DNA from: Ilyonectria destructans
Lineage: Eukaryota; Ascomycota; Sordariomycetes; Hypocreales; Nectriaceae
DNA: 64,000 nucleotides
Assembly: GCA_020740775.1 (NCBI GenBank)
Contig: JAHEWK010000006.1
Span: 2,356,001-2,420,000 of the forward strand
Reading direction: 5' to 3'
Shown: piece by piece, positions 11,809 to 22,466 of the stretch
Position numbering within the stretch: position 1 is the first letter of the stretch
Layout: every line of letters begins with the position of its first letter
Program-made: the position numbers and the translations under genes
Notes under the pieces: generated by a model
Seen by the model: the letters and a program-made list of their open reading frames with translations, nothing else
What the model was told of the DNA's origin: nothing
The model's database searches: none

Positions 11809-13607
11809 CTAAACGTCCTGTTTTTCTTCCGCCTCTGCTTCTTCTGGACCAAATTCCTCTCCAAATTCTGTGACAATCCATAGACAATACTTCTCCCACT
11901 CCACTTGCCATTCCTGCATTCTCTTGGCCTTCACGCCCGATCCCAGGCTAGCTTCCTTGATCCCCTTCACCCACTCTGCTTGATCCTGGTCCTCAAAAGC
12001 TGCCCATCTGACACTGTTCTCGGCTAGACTGCCTAAACCTGCAAGGCCCAAGTTTTGCCAACCTTGAAGCGCTTGCCAAAAGTCGTGCGACATGCCGGCA
12101 GTGTCCTGGCCCAACATGGCTGGGTCATCATTGCAAAGACTGCATGGAACTCCTCGCGCTAGCAAGGCGGGAAGTGGGTGGGCTGTTACCGAGCCGCATA
12201 AGCGAAGGACTTCGTTAGAAATCGGGCATGATTCAATGAGAATGCGCTTCTCCTTGACCATGTCGATTAGGAGAGGATGCTTGAAGAGACTGTATCCGTG
12301 GCCAATCCGTCGTGTTCCCAGCAGCACAGCGTCGAAAAGGTTGGAGTCGGTATCCGTGCCATCACCAAGGGTCTCTCCGGCATGGAAAAAGAAAGGGAGG
12401 TTCACACCCTCTTGGGCGCACTGCTTACGGAACCAAAACAACTCTGGCAGTAGGTCGGACAATGGGCGACCCAAGTCTTCAGGGCCCACAAGATCGTAAC
12501 CAGCAATGAGATGAGGGAATGCCATCTTGGTGGCAATACAATGGTCCATGCTTTCCACGATCAGTCGAGTAGGCCAACTGCGAAGTGTGGTCCAAATGGT
12601 CGTCAGTCCCCAGAAGCCCTGGCCTTCAGGCGACTTCTTGAAGCGGGCAATCTCTTCTTCAAGGACTTCGAACATGTGAATGTAGTCCAGCTCGGGCTCT
12701 TCTTTGCGGTCACGGCAGTAGTTTAGCGGCCAGGTAAAACTACACTTGTTAGATATGTCAAGGTCGAAGATGAGGTGACCTACCGAAGCTCAGCCCAATT
12801 CACGCCGTCGTTTTTCAAAGCTTTCATGAGCTGACGCAGGAAGACCCGGTACATGGGTTCGTAGTGGATAATGGTTGCAACAACCACGAAGCATTTGCCA
12901 AACTTGACCCAGATTGCGTCGATGCCATGGTGCTGTTCATGAACGTCCTCGGTCGATAGAGTGCACCTGCCTTTGAGCCACTTGAGAAACCCTGGTCGTC
13001 CGCCATCGGGGAACTCATCTGCCGCTTTTGTAAGCAGAATGAAGGTATCTGGCTTGTAGCTTTCGTCCCAAATTGAGCCTTCGGTCTGTTCCTGGGCCCT
13101 GAAGCGGAAATTTGGGGCTGCATCCTCCATCGCTGCCTTTGAAGTGAGGGGTCGGTCACTCGACATGTGCATCCCAGGTGTCTGCAATAGTTCATCCAGG
13201 AGGAAGTCAAAGTTGACCATGGCATCCATATGAGCATGTAGCAGAGAGCCTTTGGGCATGCGCCGGACAATATTCCAAAGGTTGGTCCTCTCCATTCGGT
13301 CCTTGGCAAGCATAAACATCATTCCGGGAAATATGCATTCATTCGACTCCTGGGCGAGGTCTTCCTCGACTTGGGGTGTCCAGATGGTGGCGTTCTCCTG
13401 GTCTCGGATGTTTTCGACGATGGCACAGGCACGCTGGGCGATAGGCGACAGAGATGCCTTGAAAGATGCATCGGACCGGCTCGTCTTCTCCTGGGCGATA
13501 AGGCTGGCGCGACCGGAAAGATACTTTTGGACAAAAGGATCAGAGAGCGAGGGGATATCTTGGGCGACCTCCTCCCACTCCTCGTTGGACATGGTGTAGT
13601 CACCCAT
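11809..13607 (-). CDS. ADGF/CECR1-type adenosine deaminase, no signal peptide
   Basis: Predicted metal-dependent deaminase converting adenosine to inosine in purine salvage. Exons 12784-13607 and 11809-12739, with one 44-nt intron, give 584 aa. The metal-binding HAHMD is at residues 124-128, followed by FHAGET, the IGHGYSL segment, ESCPISNEVL and NDDPAM. These are in the order of the adenosine deaminase TIM barrel and match the longer ADGF/CECR1 branch. Members of that branch are often secreted, but this N-terminus (MGDYTMSNEEWEE) is acidic and polar with no signal peptide, so a cytosolic enzyme is inferred. An in-frame upstream ATG at 13673 would add 22 residues. I prefer 13607 because acidic sequence typical of fungal relatives begins there. 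The C-terminus is a glutamate-rich tail. Confidence 0.92.
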
Positions 13608-15164
13608 GATGCTCGTCGGATGGTCTCCTCGGGTTAGGGTGCGAGGTATCCGCAAGTGCTTAGATGCAGGCAATATTCCACGATGCTTCAGTCAGGTCTG
13701 GAAAGCTCGGCGTGTCACCTCGAAGGTTGCTGGAGTTGAATCACTCGACTTTCGTGCCAGACCGCTAAAAGTGAATGCCCAAGGTGATTGTCCAACCCAA
13801 TAGGGCAGGTCGAAGATGTCGAAAGAGCGGGGACAGATTAGGCGTCAGGACCGAGGCTTCGAAGGTGAGGCTCTTCTGAGGCTCACTTGAGCTATGTATG
13901 ATACGACAAGATAACTTCACTGTGCGAACGGAAACTGGACAACGGACCAAGACGTCATGACGTATGTTCTCACACTGGCAGCCTTAGATACCTACCTAGC
14001 GACCAAGTGCAGCCGGGCGTGACGGCGAGCTACAGTGGAGCCGGGTCACACACGTGACACTGCATCGGGCGGTCTCACCACCAAGTGTCGATCCTCCAGA
14101 GTCGGCCGCTGGTTCGCTGGCCAAACCTCATCACATCGTCCCCTCATCACCGACATGGTCACACAGCGTCGACCAATGTGCGATCTGAGACAATGTTTCT
14201 GTTTTTTGGTGGCTGATGCGAGAAAATGACGGAGCCCCGCAGGTTCCCCTCCCTGCCGTGATGACTGAATTTCGATGCCCAGCGTCTTGCTTTTGCTGCT
14301 CTCTGGTTTGCATCCTGTGCGTCGCCTCCGCATAATCCACTTTGCAGACACGGAACGAGACACGGAACGAGCGTCTTTGCATCTTTACAATCATCCTGCA
14401 GCAATCTGTTGGCCACTTTGCAGTTGGCCCGTCACAGACACGATGTGGTCAAACACCGAGAGCACAGAAAAACGGCTCGAAAACGGCTCACCCGGTTCAC
14501 AGGGATCATCGCCCAATACCTGACCGCTCTAGGAACTCTGTGACCGTCTAGCGACTCTGTGGCCCCCAATCCCGCTCGCGATGCCCCTGATTACCTCTTA
14601 GTGCGAGTCAGCCCTGCTGCCAATCGATGCCTCCCGTTCCTCTCTGGTGCCATCACCTGCACGACACGTCACAGTCCCCTTCATCCTCCCACAAGCGCTT
14701 GGCTCCTGGCCTTGCGGTGATCAATGCCTCCTCGAAACTCACATCACCTCTACGGAGTATGCAACCAGTGATTGAGTGAGTTCATGCCCTGTTAGCCTTT
14801 GCGTCCCTCCGTCTTGTGACCCGATGCTCCATCGTAGCCAGCCAACAGTAACCCACGCCTTGAGCGAATGCTACCCAGAGAGCGGTGAATCCGTCAACCA
14901 AGTCAGTCCAAGCTTGATGTGATTAGGAGTCTTTTATCGTGATAGGATGCCATGGTCAGCTAGGGGAATGATACTTAAAGCCCTCTTGATCTCTTCTTTC
15001 CGTCATCATATTGGCATAATCATCCACCCTCGCTCTTGCACTTTAAACCATCTTCACTTACATCCTCCAGTCTACACTTCAACTAAAGACTTTCCACCCC
15101 AACTTCCTGTCTTCTCCCCCCTCCTAAAAATTATCTCTAAGCACTCAACCACCGCATCCTCGAA
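13608..15164. other. divergent promoter region of deaminase and secreted-protein genes
   Basis: About 1.55 kb between two divergently transcribed genes. No coding motif is visible in the short open frames on either strand. The 200 bases before 15165 are pyrimidine-rich, as expected for a fungal leader. I see no TATA box of good quality and no repeat. Confidence 0.45.
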
Positions 15165-15674
15165 ATGTACCCAATTAAGCTACTCGCTCTCTTCTGCACT
15201 TTGGCTACGGCTGCCGTCATCCCTCGGGCTGTGAAGGATGTGCCAGCCGGCTACTGCTGTTTCACCCTCCATGATACCGCCTCCGGTACTATCGTACAGC
15301 AGAACCAAGAGACTGGCTTCCTTTACCTCAATGGAGGCCAGCCATCAGGCTGGTACTGCATCAACTTGTCCAACACTCAAAATGTCTTGCGGGATGACTT
15401 CAACAATGCATGCTTCCTCGCCCCAGACGGCCTATTTCAGTGCCTCGATCCCACCATCGGCCCTACATCTTGGACTCTGACGAAGAGTGGTAGCAACACT
15501 TTGCTTGCTCATGACAAAAGCACAACTTTCTCTTCATGCCCCAGCAAGACCACTGGCCGGCTATTATACTCAACCAAGTCTGGCGATGCCTCCCAATGCA
15601 AGAAGATTACTCTAAAGGCCCAGGGTTTCACAGGGACCTGTAAGAGCTTTTCCGCTCGTTCCTCAACGGAATAG
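15165..15674 (+). CDS. small secreted cysteine-rich protein
   Basis: Intronless, 169 aa. The first 17-20 residues form a clear signal peptide (short basic start, then LLALFCTLATAAV, with likely cleavage near Ala17). The mature part has eight cysteines, an even number that would allow four disulfides: a CC pair near residue 29, then WYC, NNAC, FQC, SSC, SQC and GTC. It resembles the broad class of small secreted fungal proteins with an alternating glycine, cysteine and aromatic pattern. I cannot assign a named family or an activity. Expression may be host- or stage-linked, but that is inference from the class only. The frame remains mostly open beyond the TAG stop (see next entry). Confidence 0.8.
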   Translation: MYPIKLLALFCTLATAAVIPRAVKDVPAGYCCFTLHDTASGTIVQQNQETGFLYLNGGQPSGWYCINLSNTQNVLRDDFNNACFLAPDGLFQCLDPTIGPTSWTLTKSGSNTLLAHDKSTTFSSCPSKTTGRLLYSTKSGDASQCKKITLKAQGFTGTCKSFSARSSTE

Positions 15675-16265
15675 ACACCCACTGTGGCACCAATGGTCTG
15701 CAACCCTGGCTGGTTTCTCCTCAATCCCAGTGATATTGACGTCGTGGGCGACTGGCACTGTGATGCAGAATCTCTTCGTGAGAATCACCTCGCAGTCATC
15801 TCGGAGAACACCAGCACAACCTTTACCTTTCAGCTTCCGTCTGAATTTCCACCTTTCAGAAGATACCAAACGGGTTTCTTCGAACGCGAACTAATACGCG
15901 TTACTACATGTGGTCTTTTCTTCCATCTCCCTTTCTGCAGCGACCTTCCCTATGGCTACCCCTGCTACGATTGGACGGGGATGGTACAGCAAACTCTTTC
16001 GGATTCAAGCATGAACTAGGAGTTTCTCAGCGATACCGAGGAACTCAGCACTTGGGTCGGTGCTCCCACAATCAAGGCCATTCCAGGTGAACGAGTTTTG
16101 ATTGGCACCTTCGACTGCTCGCCACCCATGCTACAAGAGTCTACCGGCATAATCTCGTTCCGCGCAAGAGGCCTAAATGGTTGGAGCCTCAAATATGCAC
16201 AGGCGGGTGTCGGAAATAAGTGGCATGATGGAGTTGGAGCTTTCATTCATCCCTGTACAACTTGA
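15675..16265 (+). pseudogene. same-frame open continuation interrupted by TAG codons
   Basis: Directly after the TAG at 15672-15674 the same frame stays open for 114 codons to a second TAG (16017-16019), then for 81 codons to a TGA at 16263-16265. The segments contain protein-like stretches (VVGDWHCDAESL, then KAIPGERVLIGTFDC and NGWSLKYAQAGVGNKWH). They have no start of their own beyond a Met at 15684 and no family I recognise. The neighbouring frame near 15,900-16,010 also reads plausibly (FPMATPATIGRGWYSKLF). That suggests a decayed or frameshifted second gene, or an unspliced one: a candidate intron 15984-16030 with GT..AG ends would remove the second TAG. Untranslated 3' sequence remains possible. 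Confidence 0.3.
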
Positions 16266-16400
16266 CCACCACAATTTTAGCTGGGGTTCTTTCACGGGTT
16301 TCTTGTACATTCTTGCATTATTGCTCACAGTAGTCATATCCAATTAGTAAAATACAGTTACTATTTACTGTCTTATCTTTTATATCATTGATAACTCGGC

Positions 16401-18444
16401 TTAAAGCTTCGACGATATCTCAGTTGGAGCACCTCCGTATACAACGGCAATATCCCGAGCAAGTTCGTCACTCACTGAGACCTTTGCTCTTTTCTCAACC
16501 ACGCCCTTGCCTTCCAAGAAACGGTAGAAGATGTCTTGAGAGACAGCATCTCCATCACTGCTGGCATCAACGTATAGAAGTACCGAGACCAACAAATCAC
16601 CCACAGTCCAGAGGATTTCTCTCGCGTCACCCATAAGCTCCCCTGCTGACTCCTGGACGATGCGGTTTTTCAAGAGCTCCCATTCTTTCACGGGGTTCCA
16701 GCCACTAGGCTTCGCCGCTTTAGCTTGGAATTCAAAGGCGGTTTTGATGAAGTCGCCGAGTGCGTCAAGCGAATCCACGCCACCCTTGGGGTGCTTCAGC
16801 GCCCGGATAAAGTCCGTACTGAGCACATCGGTTGTGCCCTCCCAGATGGGCAGAACGGCGCAATCTCGGTGGAGCCGAGCAACGTTTAGGTACTCCTGCT
16901 CATCGTTGAGGAGGTAGCCGACGCCGCCCAAGGATTCCATGCAGGAAAATAGGAGTGAGACAGCAGGCTTACAGACGTAGGCCTTTGCCAGCTGTGTGAG
17001 AACCCTTAGAAGGGGTCCAGCATGTTTCAACTGTGGCGACACGGCTTTGAGCGCTTCAGACATGTCTGAGCCCGAAGACTCAGGATGTTCGGATAGGCCG
17101 AGGACATAGGACGCGAAGATTGTGAGCAGCATGAGGCCCCGGTACTCCGCGGTCATCTTGGCCAAGGTTCTCATATGCAGCGAGCTTTCAGTCAACTTCA
17201 TCCTGGCACCCTTGCCAGCGCCAATCTCCCGAACACGAGCATATGCTCGGGCGATTCCAAGACCCCGGCCAACGTAACTCATGGCTGCAACCGTAGAATG
17301 GATTCTAGTCAGGTTTAGGATGGTGCTGACTTCCTGGATGCCGCGTCCTTCCTGGCCGATGAGCCAGCCGCGCATGTCCTCGAGGACTAGCTCAGCTGTC
17401 GGAAGGGATTGCGTGCCTGACTTGTTCTTCAGTCTTTGGATGCGCACGCCGTTCAGTGCCTCGCCGTTGGGCTTCGGAATACCAGTTGACGTAGTGGCAA
17501 GCGGATCGTGTTTTCGCATCGGCGCCACAAACGTGGATAGCCCACCCTTTTGGGTGCGAGCGAGGAGGACCGTCATTCGAGAATCGGTTGCCGAGGAGAA
17601 CCATTTGAATCCATTGATGCTCCAATGTCCAAGAGGAATGCCCTCTTGTTTAGAGGCAAGCTGCACATCCGTAGTTGGTTGATACACCGCGGTCGTCTCG
17701 GTCAACGAAACGTCGCTTCCACCGGTGCGCTCAGTCATCCACTGTCCACTCGTCCAAGCATTGCTGGGATCTCGAGAAATCAGGTGTTGAAAGGCGTTTT
17801 CAAAGACCTTCTTCTCCTCCGCCGAGAGCTTCGAGGCGAGGGCTGGAGTGCTGAGATGTGTCTGCAGAAGACGTGCAGCGCCATCCTGCATCGCCGATGG
17901 ACAGGTGACATTCGCACACGATGCCGTCCAGAGCTGTATGCGAAGAAATTGATACGGCCGGGAGAATGAACCGTATGGCGTGTCGTAACCAGCTGCCACA
18001 ATTCTGCGTGGATGTTAGGCCATTCGCAAATGTCACTAACAGATCTGACTTACCCGTGGGCTAGACCAAAGTCCTGAAGCCCTCGCCAACCCTCACCGGT
18101 GACGAGGTCACCCTTCCATTTTCCGAATGCATCACGACCCGACCCTTTGAGATACGGCTTGTTGTGCTCGGCGTCAGTGACCCAGGCGAAAACCTGGTCG
18201 GAGAGGACCTCATTTCCCAGTTCAGCAACTTCCGCCTCGACTTTCCGGGCAACATTGCCAGGGAGGAAGACTAGTTAAATTAGCAAGGGGCTTATATGGA
18301 TAGCCAACCTCTATCATTTATTCCATATCAAGAGGTAGGATTCTCACGCTTAAAGCATCTCTGGAAGGTTGCATCGTCGTAGACCTGATTCTCCAGAACC
18401 GGCGGCTTTTGAAAGAAGCCCTTGTCCGCACCTGACGACTCCAT
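16401..18444 (-). CDS. peroxisomal acyl-CoA dehydrogenase, AidB-like
   Basis: Flavoprotein of the acyl-CoA dehydrogenase superfamily. Exons 18348-18444, 18054-18270 and 16401-18003, with introns of 77 and 50 nt, give 638 aa. The TERTGGSDVS motif is the FAD-binding middle-domain signature. The MESLGGVGYL and LPIWEGTTDVL segments are the C-terminal helical-domain signatures. Length and wording (WEGTTDVL) fit the AidB/ACAD-like subgroup rather than mitochondrial beta-oxidation enzymes. The protein ends in SKL, a canonical type 1 peroxisomal targeting signal, so import into peroxisomes or glyoxysomes is inferred. The substrate cannot be told from sequence. The first exon begins MESSGADKGFF, and the reading frame across both junctions is unambiguous. 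Confidence 0.93.
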
Positions 18445-20339
18445 GGTGCTCAACAGTGCAAAAGGGCGAAATTAGTGACTATGCTAAGGAGCAATTCCGC
18501 ACTGCTTAAGTAGGAAGCCAGAGAGTCTGTCACAAGTCTGGGGTGGCATTTCCCGGGGCCTTCGGACGTGGGGTAAGCTCAGGTCAGCCGAGGCTTACAA
18601 CCACCAAACCGATTTGGGTAGGTTGGGCGGAAGTAATTCCGCCAGAATGGTCACATCTCCAGCCCAGGTCAGCGAATGGAACATTGTGGGAAGCTGGGGT
18701 TCGTTCAAGGGAAAATGGGAGGTTGGGAATGGCTGACATGGATTCAAGTCTGGGGTTGGTTTGAAGTCGTGTACCAAGTATGTCGCCGTGTTCTGGTACT
18801 TTCGCCTTTCGCTGGTGTACTTGGCCCTTAGCACGAGACGTCCCAAAGCTGACAGCCACAGCTAATGATCAACCTGGGTGATAAATTTATCGATGAGTTC
18901 ATTCGTGCTTTTAAATCAGATATCTGAGTCGCCTTGAGAATGCACCGGTGCTGAGTCTGTCTGAGGTCATTGCAAGTCGAGTTTGATCCACGTTGGAAAC
19001 AGCATCAACAACAAGGAGCATACTCAAGCTATAGCCTCCGGAAACAAACCCAAACCTCCACAAATTGGATGCGGTTCTCTAACCCACCATCAATTTAATA
19101 GAGTGTTTAGGCAACTTCTTGAGGGAGGGCCTGCATATCGTGATGGAGCTTCGTCCACCCCTCCGACAATACAGTACTCTCCACTACAGCACCGCCACAT
19201 GCAAAGATTATGCGTCTATTCGTGGGCCAACACAGCAATAAAGATTTGAGATCCCATCCCAGCTGAGCAAATCGGCCTTAAAAGGTTTTCTAGCGGGGGC
19301 ATTGCGAAGCACAGACGAGAATGTACGTATGCTCGCGCAAGCCACTCTGAAAGTGGAGATGCGACTCCATAATCGGCAGTTATCAGATGAAGACTACCGG
19401 TATTAGATTTGAAATGCTTAATCATATTGATTCAGTCAGAGATGTCTCAAACGGTTGAAAAATGCGTCTGACTTCAAGGTGTTGGCGCCATTTTCCTAAA
19501 AGTGTGGTCATGCGTGCTGTCTTGGTTGTGCAACAGCGGGGAATAGGTGGAATAGCAGAAATTCGTCATGATATTGGGTCAGCGCCGTCAGAAACTGCCG
19601 GCATCCAAATTATCGGGCGAATCTCCCAGTGCGGCCGATGGCGCAACCTGTTGGATGCGAAAATTCACTAATATCCAAGGCCCTGTTCTGAACCTTCTCG
19701 AAAAGTCTTGGACGATGTAATGTGTAATGAGGCCTCACCAGTACCGAAAGTGGGTTTCTTGGCGAAAGGCGTGGCATGACGCGTGTTGGATAGGTGAATC
19801 GGTTGCAACGGCACTCTGGTCAACGGCGTCGACACCTGGGCGTCCTGGCCTCGCGACATCATTCATGTTTCAGATGAGGCCCAAATGGTTGGTTTGCTGG
19901 CCGAACTGGGCGAGTAGGAGCACACCATCACCGCCTTGGCCCTTGTCGCATGACCTCATCTGCCGCTCGCGCCAGTGACTTGGATGTGACCTGGATGGAA
20001 TGAGCCACCGAACCAGGTGTCGCGGCCTGGTCAACGTGTCAATGATCGAGCTCCAAGCCATCGGGCTGTGAAAAACCGGCTTCACCAGTCTGGAAATCCT
20101 GGGCGTCACGAGCTCCCCGTGAACCGGGCCACATGAGGCAGATCGGGTGTTTTTTTCGTTGGGATAAATAATGGTGGTGTTCCCGTCCAAGACATTGGGG
20201 GAGCATCGCAGCCAGTCTCTCAACCAAAGCATTCCATCTCTAAATAAGACATCAGTTTGTCGCAATCCCCAAATCCGGGGTTTCTAACACCAGTTTTGCC
20301 ACTACCGCAACTTACCAAGCCCAAATCTATCCATCCACC
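18445..20339. other. divergent promoter region, 1.9 kb
   Basis: Lies between the divergent acyl-CoA dehydrogenase and MARVEL genes. Short open frames are present, but none has a motif. A TATA-like ATAAATA sits near 20164, about 175 bp before the MARVEL start codon. No RNA gene or repeat is apparent. Confidence 0.4.
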
Positions 20340-20905
20340 ATGGCTCTCGACCGCATCGTTAGTATGGCCCTCCGCGCCGCGGAGCTCGTCTTCGCCGCCA
20401 TTGTCGCTGGTGTCACCGGCGAATACCTCCACAGGTCCCACGCGAGTAGCTGGGACCTCGGCCGCTTCATCTATACTGAAGTGGTTGCCGCGCTCTCTAT
20501 ACTCTTCGCCCTTCTTTGGTTGATTCCCTTCTCGGGCACCTTTATCCACTGGCCCATGGACATCTTCATGAGCATCCTTTGGTGGGTTTCTTTTGGTCTA
20601 CTGGTAGACGTAAGTATCTCCCTCCTCTACCTTGGTCTGTCTCAAGAGCGCGCCGGCTAACTGTGGGTTGTTAGTTGATTGGTACTGGTTGCGGTGGCAT
20701 CTTCGACTGGGGCAACGTTGCTCCACGTGGAGACCAGTGCGGCAAGTTCAAGGCCGACATCGCCTTCGCCTTTCTGTCAGCCCTACTGTGGCTTGTCTCT
20801 GCTCTCGTCGGCTTCTTCTGGGTCCATAAGCGTGAGCGTCGTGCTGCCCATGCCGATGCTGTCCACAACTCTCGCCGCCGCCGCTGGGGTCGCAGCCGTG
20901 TCTAA
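20340..20905 (+). CDS. four-helix MARVEL-domain membrane protein
   Basis: Exons 20340-20609 and 20675-20905, with one 65-nt intron, give 166 aa. Four hydrophobic segments are visible, at about residues 10-28, 44-64, 74-93 and 118-138. A short extracellular or lumenal loop before the last helix holds two cysteine positions (GTGCGG and GDQCGKFKADIAFAF). This layout is that of fungal MARVEL proteins, related to non-classical export protein Nce102, which act in plasma-membrane microdomains such as eisosomes. The C-terminal tail is strongly basic (RRRRWGRSRV) and probably cytosolic. The precise role is inference from the family; I give no gene symbol because several paralogues exist in fungi. Confidence 0.88.
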
Positions 20906-22307
20906 GTTCGGAGGCGCACTCAGCTAAACTCGGTCCATCCCGAAGGTTTCTGTACCGAAAACTACTATTGGATACACTACGCCTCCATATTGGATATGGA
21001 TGAAATTGGAGAGAGTTTGTGAAACTAGTATTTCCTTGATTTATGACTTGGTTGGGAGGTTGGGTATTTGGTGTCTCACTTCTTGGCAACGATGGGAACA
21101 ACTCCCCGATGGCTCACGAAATACTGCGTTTGCGGTACATTTCTATTTCCTATGCTCTGTATCTAATCTAAATTCCCCGAATGATACCACACACAATATG
21201 ACACATAATTATTATCCTCGCGCAATTTTGTACAATGTCCTGCATAGGCACGACGTCATTGATTCCAGTTGTAACACGAACTGGCTACCTGCACCTGCAC
21301 CTTGAGTGCCTTAAATCGTGTACCTGTTTCCGACAGAAGATCCTGTACCGTTGAACATGAATTTCAATCACATCCATGCTACCCAAATTTTCGTAGATCA
21401 ATGTCGACAGACTCAGAACGCACACGGGTTCCTTCTACCCGAAGCTGGAAACAAGGCGAATAATTGGGCTGCAAATAAGATTTCAGATGGACCTGGATTG
21501 CGCACGGAGTGAACGTATGTCATCGAGATCGCAAATCTTCCTACACTGTACTTCCTATACGGCCTTTTGCGCCACTGCGCAGGGATTATCCAGGCCATTG
21601 CCTTGGAAGGACAGGATGCTTGTCAAACTCGCTCGCTTGGTGCAAGAGTAGCCGTCATTGTGGCACCCCTGTGACCCGTATTTTCTCCCCGGGCTGCAGA
21701 GTTCGAAAAATCGCCGGTCCAGAGTCGCTCAGCTCATTCGTTCAATGTCACTGTTGAAACGGCCATGGAAAAATCATCAGCCACTCATCCACACGCCACG
21801 GCATCTATGATGCAACTTTGCTGAAGCGTTGCGGGGATGTGGAAGCTGACGCCACCACAGCCACAGCATTCCCACAATTCCACAGGATCAACAACACCTG
21901 CGTCACTATTCGAATCTGCACGAAAGACCGTTTTAATTACGTCCATCATCGGCATGCCCTCCCGTGCTCCACATGGCTCTTGGCGGGAGCCGTATCAAGA
22001 GTCTGCCCGCGCTTGCGTGCATCATCAACGTCACTTACCCGCAGATATGACGCTGAGATATTCTGACATGGGCAACACGGGGACTCGGAGCCAATGGCAG
22101 CTGGCTGGCTATGGACATGGTTTGCAGCATTCAACGAGAACCAGAGATCTGTACGATCACAAACGCCATGACGCGGGATGAAGTAAGTGTTGTGGAGATC
22201 GTCGGCCTGAGCCTAACTGTTTGCACCCCAATTCATGCTATTCGGGAGGCAGCCAGGATTTGAGGCCTCAGCATAGGGAGAGAGGTTCTTCGTAGCACAG
22301 AATCATC
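20906..22307. other. intergenic region upstream of the DPR-protein gene
   Basis: About 1.4 kb with no supported gene. Short open frames overlap on both strands without motifs. Sequence before 22308 is presumably the regulatory region of the stress-type DPR-protein gene. I did not find clear tandem stress-response elements by eye. Confidence 0.45.
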
Positions 22308-22315
22308 TATATAAG
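22308..22315 (+). promoter_or_regulatory. TATA box of the DPR-protein gene
   Basis: TATATAAG lies about 152 bp before the ATG at 22467. It is followed by a C/A/T-rich, G-poor leader (CAACTCATC-type sequence) typical of strongly expressed or inducible fungal genes. Placement and leader composition fit a core promoter; the transcription start is not known. Confidence 0.6.
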
Positions 22316-22466
22316 ATCAAAGGGTCCCAGGAACAATACAACTCTTTCTTTTCATCATCACAACAACTCATCAAGATACCCACTACACCTTCACAACTCA
22401 CAACCTACACAATACCCTCAACACAAACACAAACACAACTCCCCATAAACACATCAACTCTTCATC

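Noticed and set aside
15640..15674. Possible 35-nt intron (GTAAGAG to AATAG) removing the first TAG after the secreted protein
   Set aside because: Too short for a fungal spliceosomal intron; the resulting frame stops after about 20 codons, and the eight-cysteine protein is complete without it.
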